Shown in pieces: positions 32,885 to 40,221 of a stretch of 45,970 bases of DNA. Below the pieces are notes generated by a model, which saw only the letters and a list, made by a program, of their open reading frames with translations, did not search any database and was not told where the DNA came from. This DNA is from DASTPP01 sp035762175 (GTDB lineage Bacteria; Myxococcota_A; Polyangia; Polyangiales; Polyangiaceae). Location: assembly GCA_035762175.1 (NCBI GenBank), contig DASTPP010000242.1, forward strand, positions 1 to 45,970, read 5' to 3'. A program made the position numbers and the translations under genes. The number at the start of each line of letters is the position of its first letter. Position 1 is the stretch's first letter.

Positions 32885-34288
32885 ATGAAGACAGCACTAC
32901 GGGCGCAGCCCCTCCGGTCCCTCATGAACGCTGAGGTCGCATCGCGTGTGCTCACGTCCGCCGCCGACCTCGCCCTCATCTTGGACCGCGAGGGCGTGAT
33001 CCTCGAAGTCTGGCCCGGCGAGCTCATCGAGCCGCACCCGGGCTGGCCTGCGCTCGTCGGCCGGCGCTGGCGCGAGACGCTCGCGCCCGACAGCCAAGAC
33101 AAGGTCGAGCCCTTGCTCAAAGAGGCCAGCGGCGGCCGCCCGGGGCGGCCGCGCGAGCTTAACCAGAGAGTCGAGGGGCTCGGCGAAGTCCCTTTCCGAT
33201 TTAGCGCCGTGCAGCTCGACGATCAGCCGCGCGTGATGGCCCTCGGCCGCGACCTGCGCCCGCTGGCCGACCTGCAACAGCGCATGGTCAGCTCGCAGCA
33301 GGCGATGGACCGCGAGTACGTTCGCCTGCGCCAGATCGATACCCGCTACCGCGTCCTCTTCCAGGTCTCGTCCGAGGGCGCCGTGGTGGCCGACGCGGCC
33401 AGCGGCAAGGTGCTCGAGGCGAACCCCGCGGCCGCCTCGATGCTGGGCGAGGCCCCCAAGGGCCTGCAAGGCAAGACGCTGCTCGAGCTCTTCGAGCCGA
33501 AGAGCCGCCCGGCCGTGCAGGCCTTGCTCACCGCGCTCGAGGCCGGTGCGCGCCCCGCCGACGTCCGGGCCCAGCTCCGCGGCCAGAAAGAGGGCGAGGT
33601 GACCGTCGCCGCCACGCTCTTCCGGCAGACGGGCTCGGCGCTGACGCTGCTGCGCTTCTGGCCCGGCGGCGACGCGGCGACGGCCGGCGCGGCGCGGGGC
33701 TCGCGCATGCTCGCGACGCTCGACGTCATGCCCGAGGGCTTCGTCGTCACCGACGAAGACCAGCGCATCCTCTGCGCCAACGCCGCCTTCTGCGAGCTCG
33801 TCCAGCAGGCCAACGAGAACCAGGTCATCGGCCAGCCCCTCGACCGCTGGCTCGGCCGGCCCGGGGTCGACCTGCCCATCTTGCTCGCCACGCTCCGCGA
33901 GCACCGCAGCGTCCGCAACTTCGCCACCATCATCCGCAGCGACTTCGGCCCCTCCCAAGAGGGGCTCGTCACGGCCGTGGCGGCGCTCGACGGCATGACG
34001 CCCTGCCTCGGGTTCACCATCCGCGCCGTCTCGTCGCGGCTCTGGGCCGCCCAGTCGAAGCCGGCCTCGCCGCGCTCGGTCGAGCAGCTGCGCGAGCTCG
34101 TCGGGCGCGTCCCGCTCAAAGACCTCGTGCGCGAGTCGGCCGACCTCATCGAAAAGCTCTGCATCGAGGCCGCCCTCGACGTCAGCGGCAACAACCGCGC
34201 GTCGGCCGCCCAATTGCTCGGGCTGAGCCGCCAGGGGCTCTACTCGAAGCTGCGGCGGCACGGGCTGCCCGAGTTCGACCCGACCTGA
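32885..34288 (+). CDS. ppsR: Photosynthesis repressor PpsR/CrtJ
   Basis: The 467-residue regulator has three PAS-type regions (about 15-110, 145-255 and 275-385) and a C-terminal Fis-type helix-turn-helix (CIEAALDVSGNNRASAAQLL then LSRQGLYSKLRRHGL). C426 in KLCIEAAL sits where CrtJ has its redox-active HTH cysteine. It would bind the TGT-N12-ACA boxes found before bchC and bchF. Starts at 32852 (GTG), 32885 or 32924 are possible; 32885 gives the usual length ahead of the first PAS domain. Its place after aerR is typical. Confidence 0.93.
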   Translation: MKTALRAQPLRSLMNAEVASRVLTSAADLALILDREGVILEVWPGELIEPHPGWPALVGRRWRETLAPDSQDKVEPLLKEASGGRPGRPRELNQRVEGLGEVPFRFSAVQLDDQPRVMALGRDLRPLADLQQRMVSSQQAMDREYVRLRQIDTRYRVLFQVSSEGAVVADAASGKVLEANPAAASMLGEAPKGLQGKTLLELFEPKSRPAVQALLTALEAGARPADVRAQLRGQKEGEVTVAATLFRQTGSALTLLRFWPGGDAATAGAARGSRMLATLDVMPEGFVVTDEDQRILCANAAFCELVQQANENQVIGQPLDRWLGRPGVDLPILLATLREHRSVRNFATIIRSDFGPSQEGLVTAVAALDGMTPCLGFTIRAVSSRLWAAQSKPASPRSVEQLRELVGRVPLKDLVRESADLIEKLCIEAALDVSGNNRASAAQLLGLSRQGLYSKLRRHGLPEFDPT

Positions 34289-34295
34289 CCCAGGC

Positions 34296-34387
34296 GGCGG
34301 GTGCCCCGCGCGCGCGACAGGCGGGCGCCCGGTGGTCTGAGCCGGCGGCGAGTTTCGGGTGCCCCAAGAGCGCGCGGGGCACCCGCC
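34296..34387. repeat. Nested inverted-repeat element, copy 1
   Basis: The outer arms GGCGGGTGCCCCGCGCGC (34296-34313) and its exact complement (34370-34387) are 18 bp and perfect. Inside, GGGCGCCCG pairs with CGGGTGCCC, enclosing GGTCTGAGCCGGCGGCGAG. The inner core is shared with the element at 36384-36493. It lies between the converging ppsR and dehydrogenase genes and could also serve as a bidirectional terminator, though T-runs are absent. Confidence 0.8.
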
Positions 34388-34428
34388 TACGAAATGAGGC
34401 CCCGGCCCGGGGCCCGCCCGGCCCGCGC

Positions 34429-35985
34429 TCAGCGGGGCTCGGGCAGCCTCTGGTACGTCGGAAAATTGCCGTAGAGCTGCTCGCCCGGCGCGCCCGCCGT
34501 CACCGCCTCGGCCAGGTACTTGCCGCCGACGAAGCAGCCCTTCCAGGACGCGCCGACGCCGCCGAACACCTCGTCGCGGTCGCCGCGCGACCGCACCCGG
34601 TTCACGCCGACCTTGAACGCGCGCAGCTCGCCCGCGATCAGCGCCGCCTCGCGCGGATCGTCGCACGCCACCGAGGCCACCAGCGAGCCGTTCGACACGT
34701 TCATCTCGGCCACGAGCTCTTCGACCGTGTCGACCGGCACGATCGTGTCGACCGGCCCGAACGGCTCGTGGTGGTAGAGCGCCGAGCTGCGGGGCGGCGA
34801 GAGCAGCACGTGCGGCTCGAGGTACGTCGCCGTCGACTGCCCCGGGGCGAAGTCGCCCGGATCGAGCCGGCCGACGTGCAGCGGCACCGCCCCCGCCGCG
34901 AGCGCGTCGGCGATCTGCCCCCGCAACTCGGCCACCTTCTTCGCGTTGATGAGCGGCCCGAAGTCGAGGCCCGGCCCGCCCGCGGGCGGCTCGAGCGCGG
35001 GGTTGCCGACCCGCAGCGACTTCACCACCGGCAGGTACATGTCGAGGAACGCCGGGAAGAGCCGGCGCTGGACGACGAAGCGCGGGTAGGCCGTGCAGCG
35101 CTGCTTGCCGTACTCGTAGCCCTGGCGCACCTGCGCCGCCAGCGCGGGCCAGTCGGAGAAGTTCCACACGCCGTAGGCGTTGACCCCCTCCATCTCGACC
35201 ATGTGGCGCTGGTCGTCGCGGGCCATCTTCGCCACGACGTCGCGGCCCCCGGTCTTGCCGCCCACGAAGGCGATGCAGGCGACGAGCGGGGTGCGCAAGA
35301 TGGCCCCGGCGAGCTCGGCGCCCGACCCCGACAGCAGCGAGATCGGCAGGCCCGCCTCGCGCGCCAGCGCCGCGAAGAGCGTCAGGGTGTACAGGCCGCC
35401 GTCGGTCGGCGTCTTCGCGAGGACCGCGTTGCCGCAGAGCGCCTGCACGAGCAGCGCGTGCCCCATCACCGACATCGGGTAGTTCCACGAGGCGACGTTC
35501 GACACGACCCCCAGCGGCGAGCGCCCGTCGAGCATGGGCCCGACCTGCTCGACGTACCAGGCCACCCCCGAGATGCAGCGGTCGACGTCGGCGGCGGCCG
35601 CCTTGGGCGTCTTGCCGATCTCCCACGTGAGCAGGCGCACGAGCAGATCGCGGTTCGCCCGCAGCGCGTCGAGGCAGGCCGAGACCTTGCGCTGCCGCTC
35701 GTCGAGCGGCACCTTCGACCAGGCCTCGAACTCGTCGCGGGCGTGGCGCACGGCCGCCTCGGCGCTCGCCGGGCTCGCGAAGGGCAGGGCGCCGAGATCG
35801 CTCTCGTCGACCGGCGAGCGGTAGGCGCGGGCCCCTTCGCCCGGCACCCACCGCCCCCCGATCAGGTTCTGCGCCCGCCCGCCCCCGTCGAAGGCGTCGG
35901 GCACCGCCGCCTTGAGCCGGTTCAGAAGGGCATTCCACGACATGTCCGGCGCCAAGCGCCGGTCGGTATTCGACACCCCGCTCAT
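34429..35985 (-). CDS. Aldehyde dehydrogenase family protein
   Basis: The 518-residue protein has the aldehyde dehydrogenase fold. ASWNYP (165-170) and K191 in AVLAKTP are NAD(P)-binding features. The catalytic cysteine is C297 in YGKQRCTAYP, and E264 in HMVEMEG takes the place of the general base. The second residue after E264 is Glu where most relatives have Gly (ELGG), so this is a divergent subfamily. GNFPTYQRLPEPR ends the protein. The ATG has an excellent GGAGG ribosome-binding site. Substrate is unknown. It faces ppsR and is not obviously part of the photosynthesis cluster. Confidence 0.88.
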   Translation of the reverse strand: MSGVSNTDRRLAPDMSWNALLNRLKAAVPDAFDGGGRAQNLIGGRWVPGEGARAYRSPVDESDLGALPFASPASAEAAVRHARDEFEAWSKVPLDERQRKVSACLDALRANRDLLVRLLTWEIGKTPKAAAADVDRCISGVAWYVEQVGPMLDGRSPLGVVSNVASWNYPMSVMGHALLVQALCGNAVLAKTPTDGGLYTLTLFAALAREAGLPISLLSGSGAELAGAILRTPLVACIAFVGGKTGGRDVVAKMARDDQRHMVEMEGVNAYGVWNFSDWPALAAQVRQGYEYGKQRCTAYPRFVVQRRLFPAFLDMYLPVVKSLRVGNPALEPPAGGPGLDFGPLINAKKVAELRGQIADALAAGAVPLHVGRLDPGDFAPGQSTATYLEPHVLLSPPRSSALYHHEPFGPVDTIVPVDTVEELVAEMNVSNGSLVASVACDDPREAALIAGELRAFKVGVNRVRSRGDRDEVFGGVGASWKGCFVGGKYLAEAVTAGAPGEQLYGNFPTYQRLPEPR

Positions 35986-36199
35986 TTCTACCTCCGATCG
36001 CGCCGCTTCGGACGTCGAGCCGAGCGCAATGCGAATGCGGTATCTATCATCGCCCGCGCGACTTCACCAGTTCCGGACGCCCGAACGCGTCGGAATCGGC
36101 GAGCGCCCCCCGGGCCGCCTGTCGGCGAAAGAAGACGGCGCCGCCGACCGACGCGACGGCGCCCGCCGGCCGGCCCGGCCCTTGCTTCCCCCGCCGACG

Positions 36200-36289
36200 C
36201 CGCCCGCGGGACTCCGACGCGACTTCCGGACGCAGCCCGCTAAGCTGAAAGTAGATGGTCGCGTTTCTTCTCCCCGGGCGGCGGTTTTT
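36200..36289 (+). ncRNA. Candidate structured RNA / direct repeat, copy A
   Basis: It begins CCGCCCGCGGGACTCC and ends CTTCTCCCCGGGCGGCGG followed by TTTTT at 36285-36289. The ends pair (CCGCCCG with CGGGCGG, then GGGA with TCCC), and GACGCGAC pairs with GTCGCGTT (one GU). The tail resembles an intrinsic terminator on the plus strand. It matches copy B at 36665-36747 across the whole length, with the paired arms conserved and the apical part variable. No expression evidence exists; it may equally be a duplicated leader. Confidence 0.5.
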
Positions 36290-36383
36290 GGTGCGCCCCG
36301 CGCCGGCCCTTCGCCGCCCGCCCTCGCCCCCCGAGGCCCGCGCCGCGGCGCGGGCGCCGTGGCGCATGGGCCCGAGGGTTCTA

Positions 36384-36493
36384 ATACGCGCGGCGGGTGA
36401 CCTTGCGCGGCCGGAGGGCGGGTGCCCTGCTGTCTGAGCCGAAGGCGAGTTCAGGGTGCCCCGAGGCCGCGCAAGGTCACCCGCCGCGCGTAT
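36384..36493. repeat. Nested inverted-repeat element, copy 2
   Basis: Two 29-bp arms (36384-36412 and 36465-36493) are exact reverse complements, beginning ATACGCGCGGCGGGTGACC. Between them, GGGTGCCCTG and CAGGGTGCCC can pair as RNA (two GU pairs) around CTGTCTGAGCCGAAGGCGAG. Copy 1 at 34296-34387 shares the inner core and part of the arm (GGCGGGTG-CC). The element stands alone in an intergenic region. Confidence 0.85.
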
Positions 36494-36664
36494 AAGAACG
36501 TATCCTGCCGTCTAAGGTGACCGCCGCCGGGCTCCTGCGCCCGAGGCGCCCCTCGCGGGGCCGCGCGCGCCGGGCGGGCCGCGCCGGGCCGCCCCTCGGC
36601 GGCGGGCGGCCGCGGGGGGCGTGAGGCCGGGCGCTGGCGCGCGCGTTGCTCTACCATCGCGGAG

Positions 36665-36747
36665 CCGCCCGCGGGACTCCGACGCGACTTCCGACCCCAG
36701 CCTTGGGAGCTGTCCAGTAGCCAGTCGCGTCCCTTCTCCCCGGGCGG
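36665..36747 (+). ncRNA. Candidate structured RNA or leader, copy B, directly before the vWA gene
   Basis: CCGCCCG (36665-36671) pairs with CGGGCGG (36741-36747), GGGA with TCCC, and GACGCGAC (36681-36688) with GTCGCGTC (36724-36731, perfect). The apical ~35 bases differ from copy A. It ends 12 bases before the ATG at 36760, which has no recognisable ribosome-binding site. It could be a 5' leader, a regulatory hairpin, or an RNA that the downstream protein binds. Confidence 0.5.
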
Positions 36748-36759
36748 CCCTCTTGTGCC

Positions 36760-38181
36760 ATGTCCTCCGCCAGCGAGCGCGTCGCGCGCGAAGATCTCGT
36801 CACCTTCTTGAACGCGTGCCACGCCTGCACGGGCCAGCGCGAGTTTTACGAGGCGGGGGCCGAGCAGCGGCTCGGCATCGAGTTTTTGCACGAGTACGTG
36901 CTCGGCAACTACCGCTCGCTCTACGCGCGGGCGCTCGCCTGCGGGGTCAACCACTTCAACCAGGCGCTCATCGTGGCGAACCTGCTCGCCACGGGCCGCC
37001 GCGCGACGCCCGAGCAGCGGCGCGAGGAGGGGCGGCTCATCGCGCGCGCCCTCGAGCGGCTGCCGACCCAGCGCGCGATGCACCTCTTCGAAGAGCTCGC
37101 CCGCCGCCGCGTCAACAACCGCCGCGCCCGCGCCGTGGTGCGCGACTACCTCGCCCGGGCCCGCGACCCCGACTTCTTGGCCGTCAAGTACCGCCGCTCG
37201 ATGCGCCGCGCGGTCTCGCACGCGCACGCGCCGCTGCCGGCCGAGCGCGCGTCGTTCTTGCGCTACGGCGCCCGCGCGCGCGCGTACAAGGCCGAGCTCT
37301 TCGAGACCTTCCGCCGCGCGCACTACGCGCGCGACGCGCTCTACGAGCTGCCCTTCTCGGTGGCCGAGGGGCTCGCGCACAAGTTCGGCGTGCCGCGCGA
37401 GGTCTTCCTGCGCCGCATCGAGCCGCGGCTGACGGCCGGCGAGCGCCTGCGCCTGCAGGGCGCGAGCGCCGAGGCCCTCGGCCGCGCCTACGCGATCGAC
37501 CCCCGCTCTCTGCCGCTGACGAAGCTCGCGAGCTACGCGCTCTCGCTGCCGCCGGGCGAACGCCAGAAGCGCGCGGCCGAGCTCGACGCCTGGCTCGCGG
37601 CCGCGGCGAAGCGGGCGGCGCGGCGCGCGGGGGCCTCGTTCGGGCGGGTGGCCTGCGTGCTCGACCGCAGCTACTCGTCGTCGGGCTCGTCGGACAAGCG
37701 CAAGCGCCCGCTCGCGCTCGCCCTGGCGGTCAGCCGCTTCCTGCGCGAGGCCTCGTCGGCCTACGCGGCGTTCTGGACGGCGCAGACCGACGACGAGCTC
37801 TGCGTCACGCCCCTCGGCGCGACCGACCTCGCGACGCCGCTCCTCGACGCGCTCGCGTGGGGGCCCGAGCTCGTGGTCGTCGTCTCCGACGGCTACGAGA
37901 ACGACCCCCCGGGCGCGGCGGGCGACGTCGTGCGCGTCGCCCGCGAGAAGCTCGGCGCCCCGCCCGTGGTGCACCTGAACCCGGTCTTCGAGGCCCGCTC
38001 GTTCGCGCCGCGGGGACTCGGCGCCGCGGTGCCCACGGTGGGCGTGCGCGACGTCGACGAGGTGCCCATGCTCTTGACCCTTTGCCTGTTCGCGTCCGGC
38101 GGGGCGAGCCTCGCCGAGCTCGAGCGCCACTTCGAGGCGCGCGCCCGCGCCTTTCTCGAGGGCGGCCGCGCCGCCGACTGA
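36760..38181 (+). CDS. Helical-repeat plus von Willebrand A protein, Ro60/TROVE-like architecture
   Basis: The 473-residue protein is Arg- and Ala-rich and mostly helical to about residue 290 (for example FNQALIVANLLATGRRATP and VNNRRARAVVRDYLARARD). A vWA-type domain follows: D302-R-S304-Y-S306 is a DxSxS MIDAS motif after FGRVACVL, and ELVVVVSDGYEND lies near 370-380. A basic helical array followed by a MIDAS vWA domain is the layout of Ro60/TROVE RNA-binding proteins; this link is inferred from architecture, not from a domain search. It precedes its partner by three bases. The start lacks a Shine-Dalgarno and follows structured repeat copy B. Confidence 0.75.
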   Translation: MSSASERVAREDLVTFLNACHACTGQREFYEAGAEQRLGIEFLHEYVLGNYRSLYARALACGVNHFNQALIVANLLATGRRATPEQRREEGRLIARALERLPTQRAMHLFEELARRRVNNRRARAVVRDYLARARDPDFLAVKYRRSMRRAVSHAHAPLPAERASFLRYGARARAYKAELFETFRRAHYARDALYELPFSVAEGLAHKFGVPREVFLRRIEPRLTAGERLRLQGASAEALGRAYAIDPRSLPLTKLASYALSLPPGERQKRAAELDAWLAAAAKRAARRAGASFGRVACVLDRSYSSSGSSDKRKRPLALALAVSRFLREASSAYAAFWTAQTDDELCVTPLGATDLATPLLDALAWGPELVVVVSDGYENDPPGAAGDVVRVAREKLGAPPVVHLNPVFEARSFAPRGLGAAVPTVGVRDVDEVPMLLTLCLFASGGASLAELERHFEARARAFLEGGRAAD

Positions 38182-38184
38182 GCC

Positions 38185-39345
38185 ATGACTTACCACCCCG
38201 CCACGCTGTCGTTCGAGGGCCTCGCCCTGGGCGTGCCCCAGGCGATGGGGGCCTTCCGCCTGGTGCCCCTCTTGCGCGAGGGCGCGCCGGGCGATCTGCG
38301 CATCGCCCCGCGCCACTACGGGCGCGCCCCGGCCGTCGTCGGGGTCGACAGCCGCCCCCTCGAGCCCGGCATCAAGTACGTCTCGTACGTGCCGCACGGC
38401 CTCGTCGTCGCGTCCACGAGCGACGGCAGCGAGGCGGCCTTCGGCGCGAAGCTCGGCCGCGAAGCCGGCTCGTGCCGGGGCGTCAACCTCCTGCACCGCA
38501 TGGTCAAGGGCGAGGGCTCGTCGGCCGCGGGCGGGCAGTTTCGCATGCTGCCCCTGCACCTCGCGCTGGAGGGCTTCCTCGCCCTGCACTTCGGCGGCCC
38601 CGACGTCCTGTGGGGCGAGTACTCGCGCCACGCCGCCCGCTTCGGCCTGAGCCCCCGCTCCGAGCGCGGCGTCTCGGGCCACGGGCTCGACGGCTTCGAC
38701 GAGGCGCTGCGGGTCTTCGAGATCGCGCCTTCGCAGGTCGGCTCGATCGTGCTCGTCGCCGACGCGCTCGCTGCCGCCTTCGTCGTCTCGCACCCGGACG
38801 ACTACCGGCGGCTGCACCGCTCGCTGCTCGAAGACTTCTACGGCGAGCTCATCTACCGCTACGCGATCTTGCACCCCGAGACGGCGCGCGCCGAGGCCGA
38901 GCCGATCGACGGCGCGCGCGTGGCGAGCCTCGACGATCTGCGGGCCGAGCTCGCGCGGGCGCGGCGGCAGTGGGCCGACTTCGCCGCGCTCGCCGCCGGC
39001 GGGCTCGCCGGCCGCGAGGTGCGGGCCGAGCGGGTGCGCGAGGCGGGGCCCTTCCGGCTCGAGCGCTTCTCGACCAAGCTGCACCCCGACGAAGAGTGCC
39101 ACATCGGCGAGCGCATCGTGCGGGCCGACGGCGCGCTCGAGTACCTGAAGAGCTACCGGCTCTCGGCCGCCCAGGTGCGCCGGGGTTTCTTGCTCGAGGC
39201 GCTGGCCGCGTCGGGCTGGCGCTTCGACGAGGCGGCCGAGCGGCTCGGCTCGACGCGCGACGAGCTGGCGCGGCGCCTGCAGAACGCGGGGCTCGGGTAC
39301 ATCTTGGCGCCCGGCCTGCTCGCGTCGGTGCTTCGAAAATCGTAG
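38185..39345 (+). CDS. Uncharacterised protein with possible ARPP-like domain and C-terminal HTH
   Basis: The 386-residue protein begins with a beta-rich region (LSFEGLALGVPQAMGAFRLV), then LLHRMVKGEGSSA and a block with VFEIAPSQVGSIVLVADAL and HPDDYRRLHRSLLEDFYGEL. This resembles ARPP-type domains linked to ADP-ribose and RNA-repair contexts, a tentative reading. The last ~55 residues (RRGFLLEALAASGWRFDEAA, then ERLGSTRDELARRLQNAGL) look like a Fis-type helix-turn-helix. It is three bases after the vWA gene and surely cotranscribed. The stop lies in the first unit of a tandem repeat. Confidence 0.75.
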   Translation: MTYHPATLSFEGLALGVPQAMGAFRLVPLLREGAPGDLRIAPRHYGRAPAVVGVDSRPLEPGIKYVSYVPHGLVVASTSDGSEAAFGAKLGREAGSCRGVNLLHRMVKGEGSSAAGGQFRMLPLHLALEGFLALHFGGPDVLWGEYSRHAARFGLSPRSERGVSGHGLDGFDEALRVFEIAPSQVGSIVLVADALAAAFVVSHPDDYRRLHRSLLEDFYGELIYRYAILHPETARAEAEPIDGARVASLDDLRAELARARRQWADFAALAAGGLAGREVRAERVREAGPFRLERFSTKLHPDEECHIGERIVRADGALEYLKSYRLSAAQVRRGFLLEALAASGWRFDEAAERLGSTRDELARRLQNAGLGYILAPGLLASVLRKS

Positions 39346-39445
39346 CGCGAACGCGGCCCCTCGCATCGACGCTCCGAACGTCGTAGCGCTACCGCCGCGC
39401 CCCCCGGCGTCGGTGCTTCGAACGCCGTAGCGATAACGCCGCCTC
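39322..39445 (+). repeat. Three tandem copies spanning the stop codon of the preceding gene
   Basis: A unit of the form GCGTCGGTGCTTCGAA, then CGTCGTAGCG and AACGCCGC, recurs at about 39322, 39363 and 39407 (periods 41 and 44, judged by the TAG at 39343, 39384 and 39428). The first copy encodes the last residues (ASVLRKS) and the stop. Copy 3 is closer to copy 1 at its start (GCGTCGGTGCTTCGAA identical). This repeats the pattern seen at the HiPIP 3' end. Confidence 0.8.
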
Positions 39446-39453
39446 CGCGGCGC

Positions 39454-39473
39454 GCCCGCCCGGGGCGGCGGGC
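39454..39473. terminator. Hairpin between convergent genes
   Basis: GCCCGCC (39454-39460) pairs with GGCGGGC (39467-39473) around a six-base loop, between the plus-strand HTH gene and the minus-strand redox lipoprotein. No T-run is seen. It is a weak terminator candidate. Confidence 0.4.
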
Positions 39474-39502
39474 CCGCGGCGGGGGCGGCGCGAGGGGGCG
39501 CC

Positions 39503-40114
39503 TCAGCGCGCGTCGAAGAGGGCCTGGCGCAGGTTGGCGAGGCCCTCGGGCACATAGGGGTCGACCTGGACGGGGCCGGGGACCGGGTAGTACGCCCGCA
39601 GGACGCCGTCGGGGCCGTAGACGAAGAGGTCGCCGCGGGTGCCGCGCAGGGTCTCCCAGGCGCGGACGGCGGGGGTGTCTTGGAAGAGGGGGTAGTGGGC
39701 GACGTCGATGAGCCGCTGCTGGTCGACGGTCGAGTCGGCGGTCTCGGCGTTGATGCTGACGACGCGCAGATCGAGCCCCTCGGCGGCGAGCTGCTTCTCG
39801 ACCTCGGCCATCTTCAGGGCGTGGCCGACGCAGGTGTTGCACCAGCCCGCGTAGAGCGTGACGAGCAGCACCTTGCCGCGGAAGCGGTCGAGGCCGTACG
39901 ACTGGCCGAAGCCTTCGCTCTGGGGCTGGAAGTCGACGAGCGACCACTGGGGGGCGGGGGCGCCGGGCTCGTTCGGCGCGGGCCCGTCGTCGCCGCAGCC
40001 CGCGAGGGCGGCGGGCGAGGCGAGGGCGGCGAGGCCGGCGGGCGAGGCGAGGGCGCCGAGGGCGGCGAGGGCGCGGCGGCGGCCGAGGGCGGGCGGGCGG
40101 TGGGGCGAGGGCAT
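39503..40114 (-). CDS. TlpA-like thioredoxin-fold lipoprotein
   Basis: The 203-residue product starts with arginines (GRRRALAALG) and a hydrophobic, Ala-rich signal ending in a lipobox at C40 (ALAGC). The mature part is a redoxin/TlpA domain with FRGKVLLVTLYAGWC leading to C92-N-T-C95. VVSINAETADSTVDQQRL and the GDLFVYGPDGVLRAYY strand are typical of the fold. It probably reduces disulfides or acts on thiols outside the cytoplasm. No specific partner is visible. It has no good ribosome-binding site. It lies downstream of the Cys-rich lipoprotein gene, behind a terminator, so it likely has its own promoter. Confidence 0.85.
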   Translation of the reverse strand: MPSPHRPPALGRRRALAALGALASPAGLAALASPAALAGCGDDGPAPNEPGAPAPQWSLVDFQPQSEGFGQSYGLDRFRGKVLLVTLYAGWCNTCVGHALKMAEVEKQLAAEGLDLRVVSINAETADSTVDQQRLIDVAHYPLFQDTPAVRAWETLRGTRGDLFVYGPDGVLRAYYPVPGPVQVDPYVPEGLANLRQALFDAR

Positions 40115-40148
40115 GGGTGGTGAGGGAAGGGAAGGGGGGGGCGGAAGT

Positions 40149-40182
40149 AAAAAGGCCGCCCGGCCGCGGGGGCCGGGCGGCC
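40149..40182 (-). terminator. Intrinsic terminator of the Cys-rich lipoprotein gene
   Basis: Read on the minus strand, GGCCGCCCGGCC, a five-base loop, and GGCCGGGCGGCC (12-bp perfect stem) are followed directly by TTTTTAC. It lies 40 bases after the stop of the gene at 40222-41436. It is the cleanest intrinsic terminator in the window. Part of the stem sequence (GGCCGCGGGGGCCGGGC) is repeated at 40197-40213. Confidence 0.85.
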
Positions 40183-40221
40183 TCGGGGGGGCGGCCGGCC
40201 GCGGGGGCCGGGCGCGCCTTC

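Larger units (their letters stand above)
35986..36759. other. Repeat-rich intergenic region of 774 bp
   Basis: This gap between divergent genes contains no convincing gene. It holds two ~85-90-base direct repeats with conserved hairpin arms (36200-36289 and 36665-36747) and a nested inverted repeat (36384-36493). A frame of 60 codons from 36255 begins inside the first repeat copy, but its ATG is missing in the second copy, so it is not supported. The dehydrogenase promoter should lie in 35986-36100, which is less GC-rich (ATGCGGTATCTATCAT near 36030-36050). Confidence 0.7.

Noticed and set aside
36255..36437. Possible 60-codon gene starting in repeat copy A
   Set aside because: Its ATG is not present in copy B, it has no ribosome-binding site, and it crosses a perfect inverted repeat.
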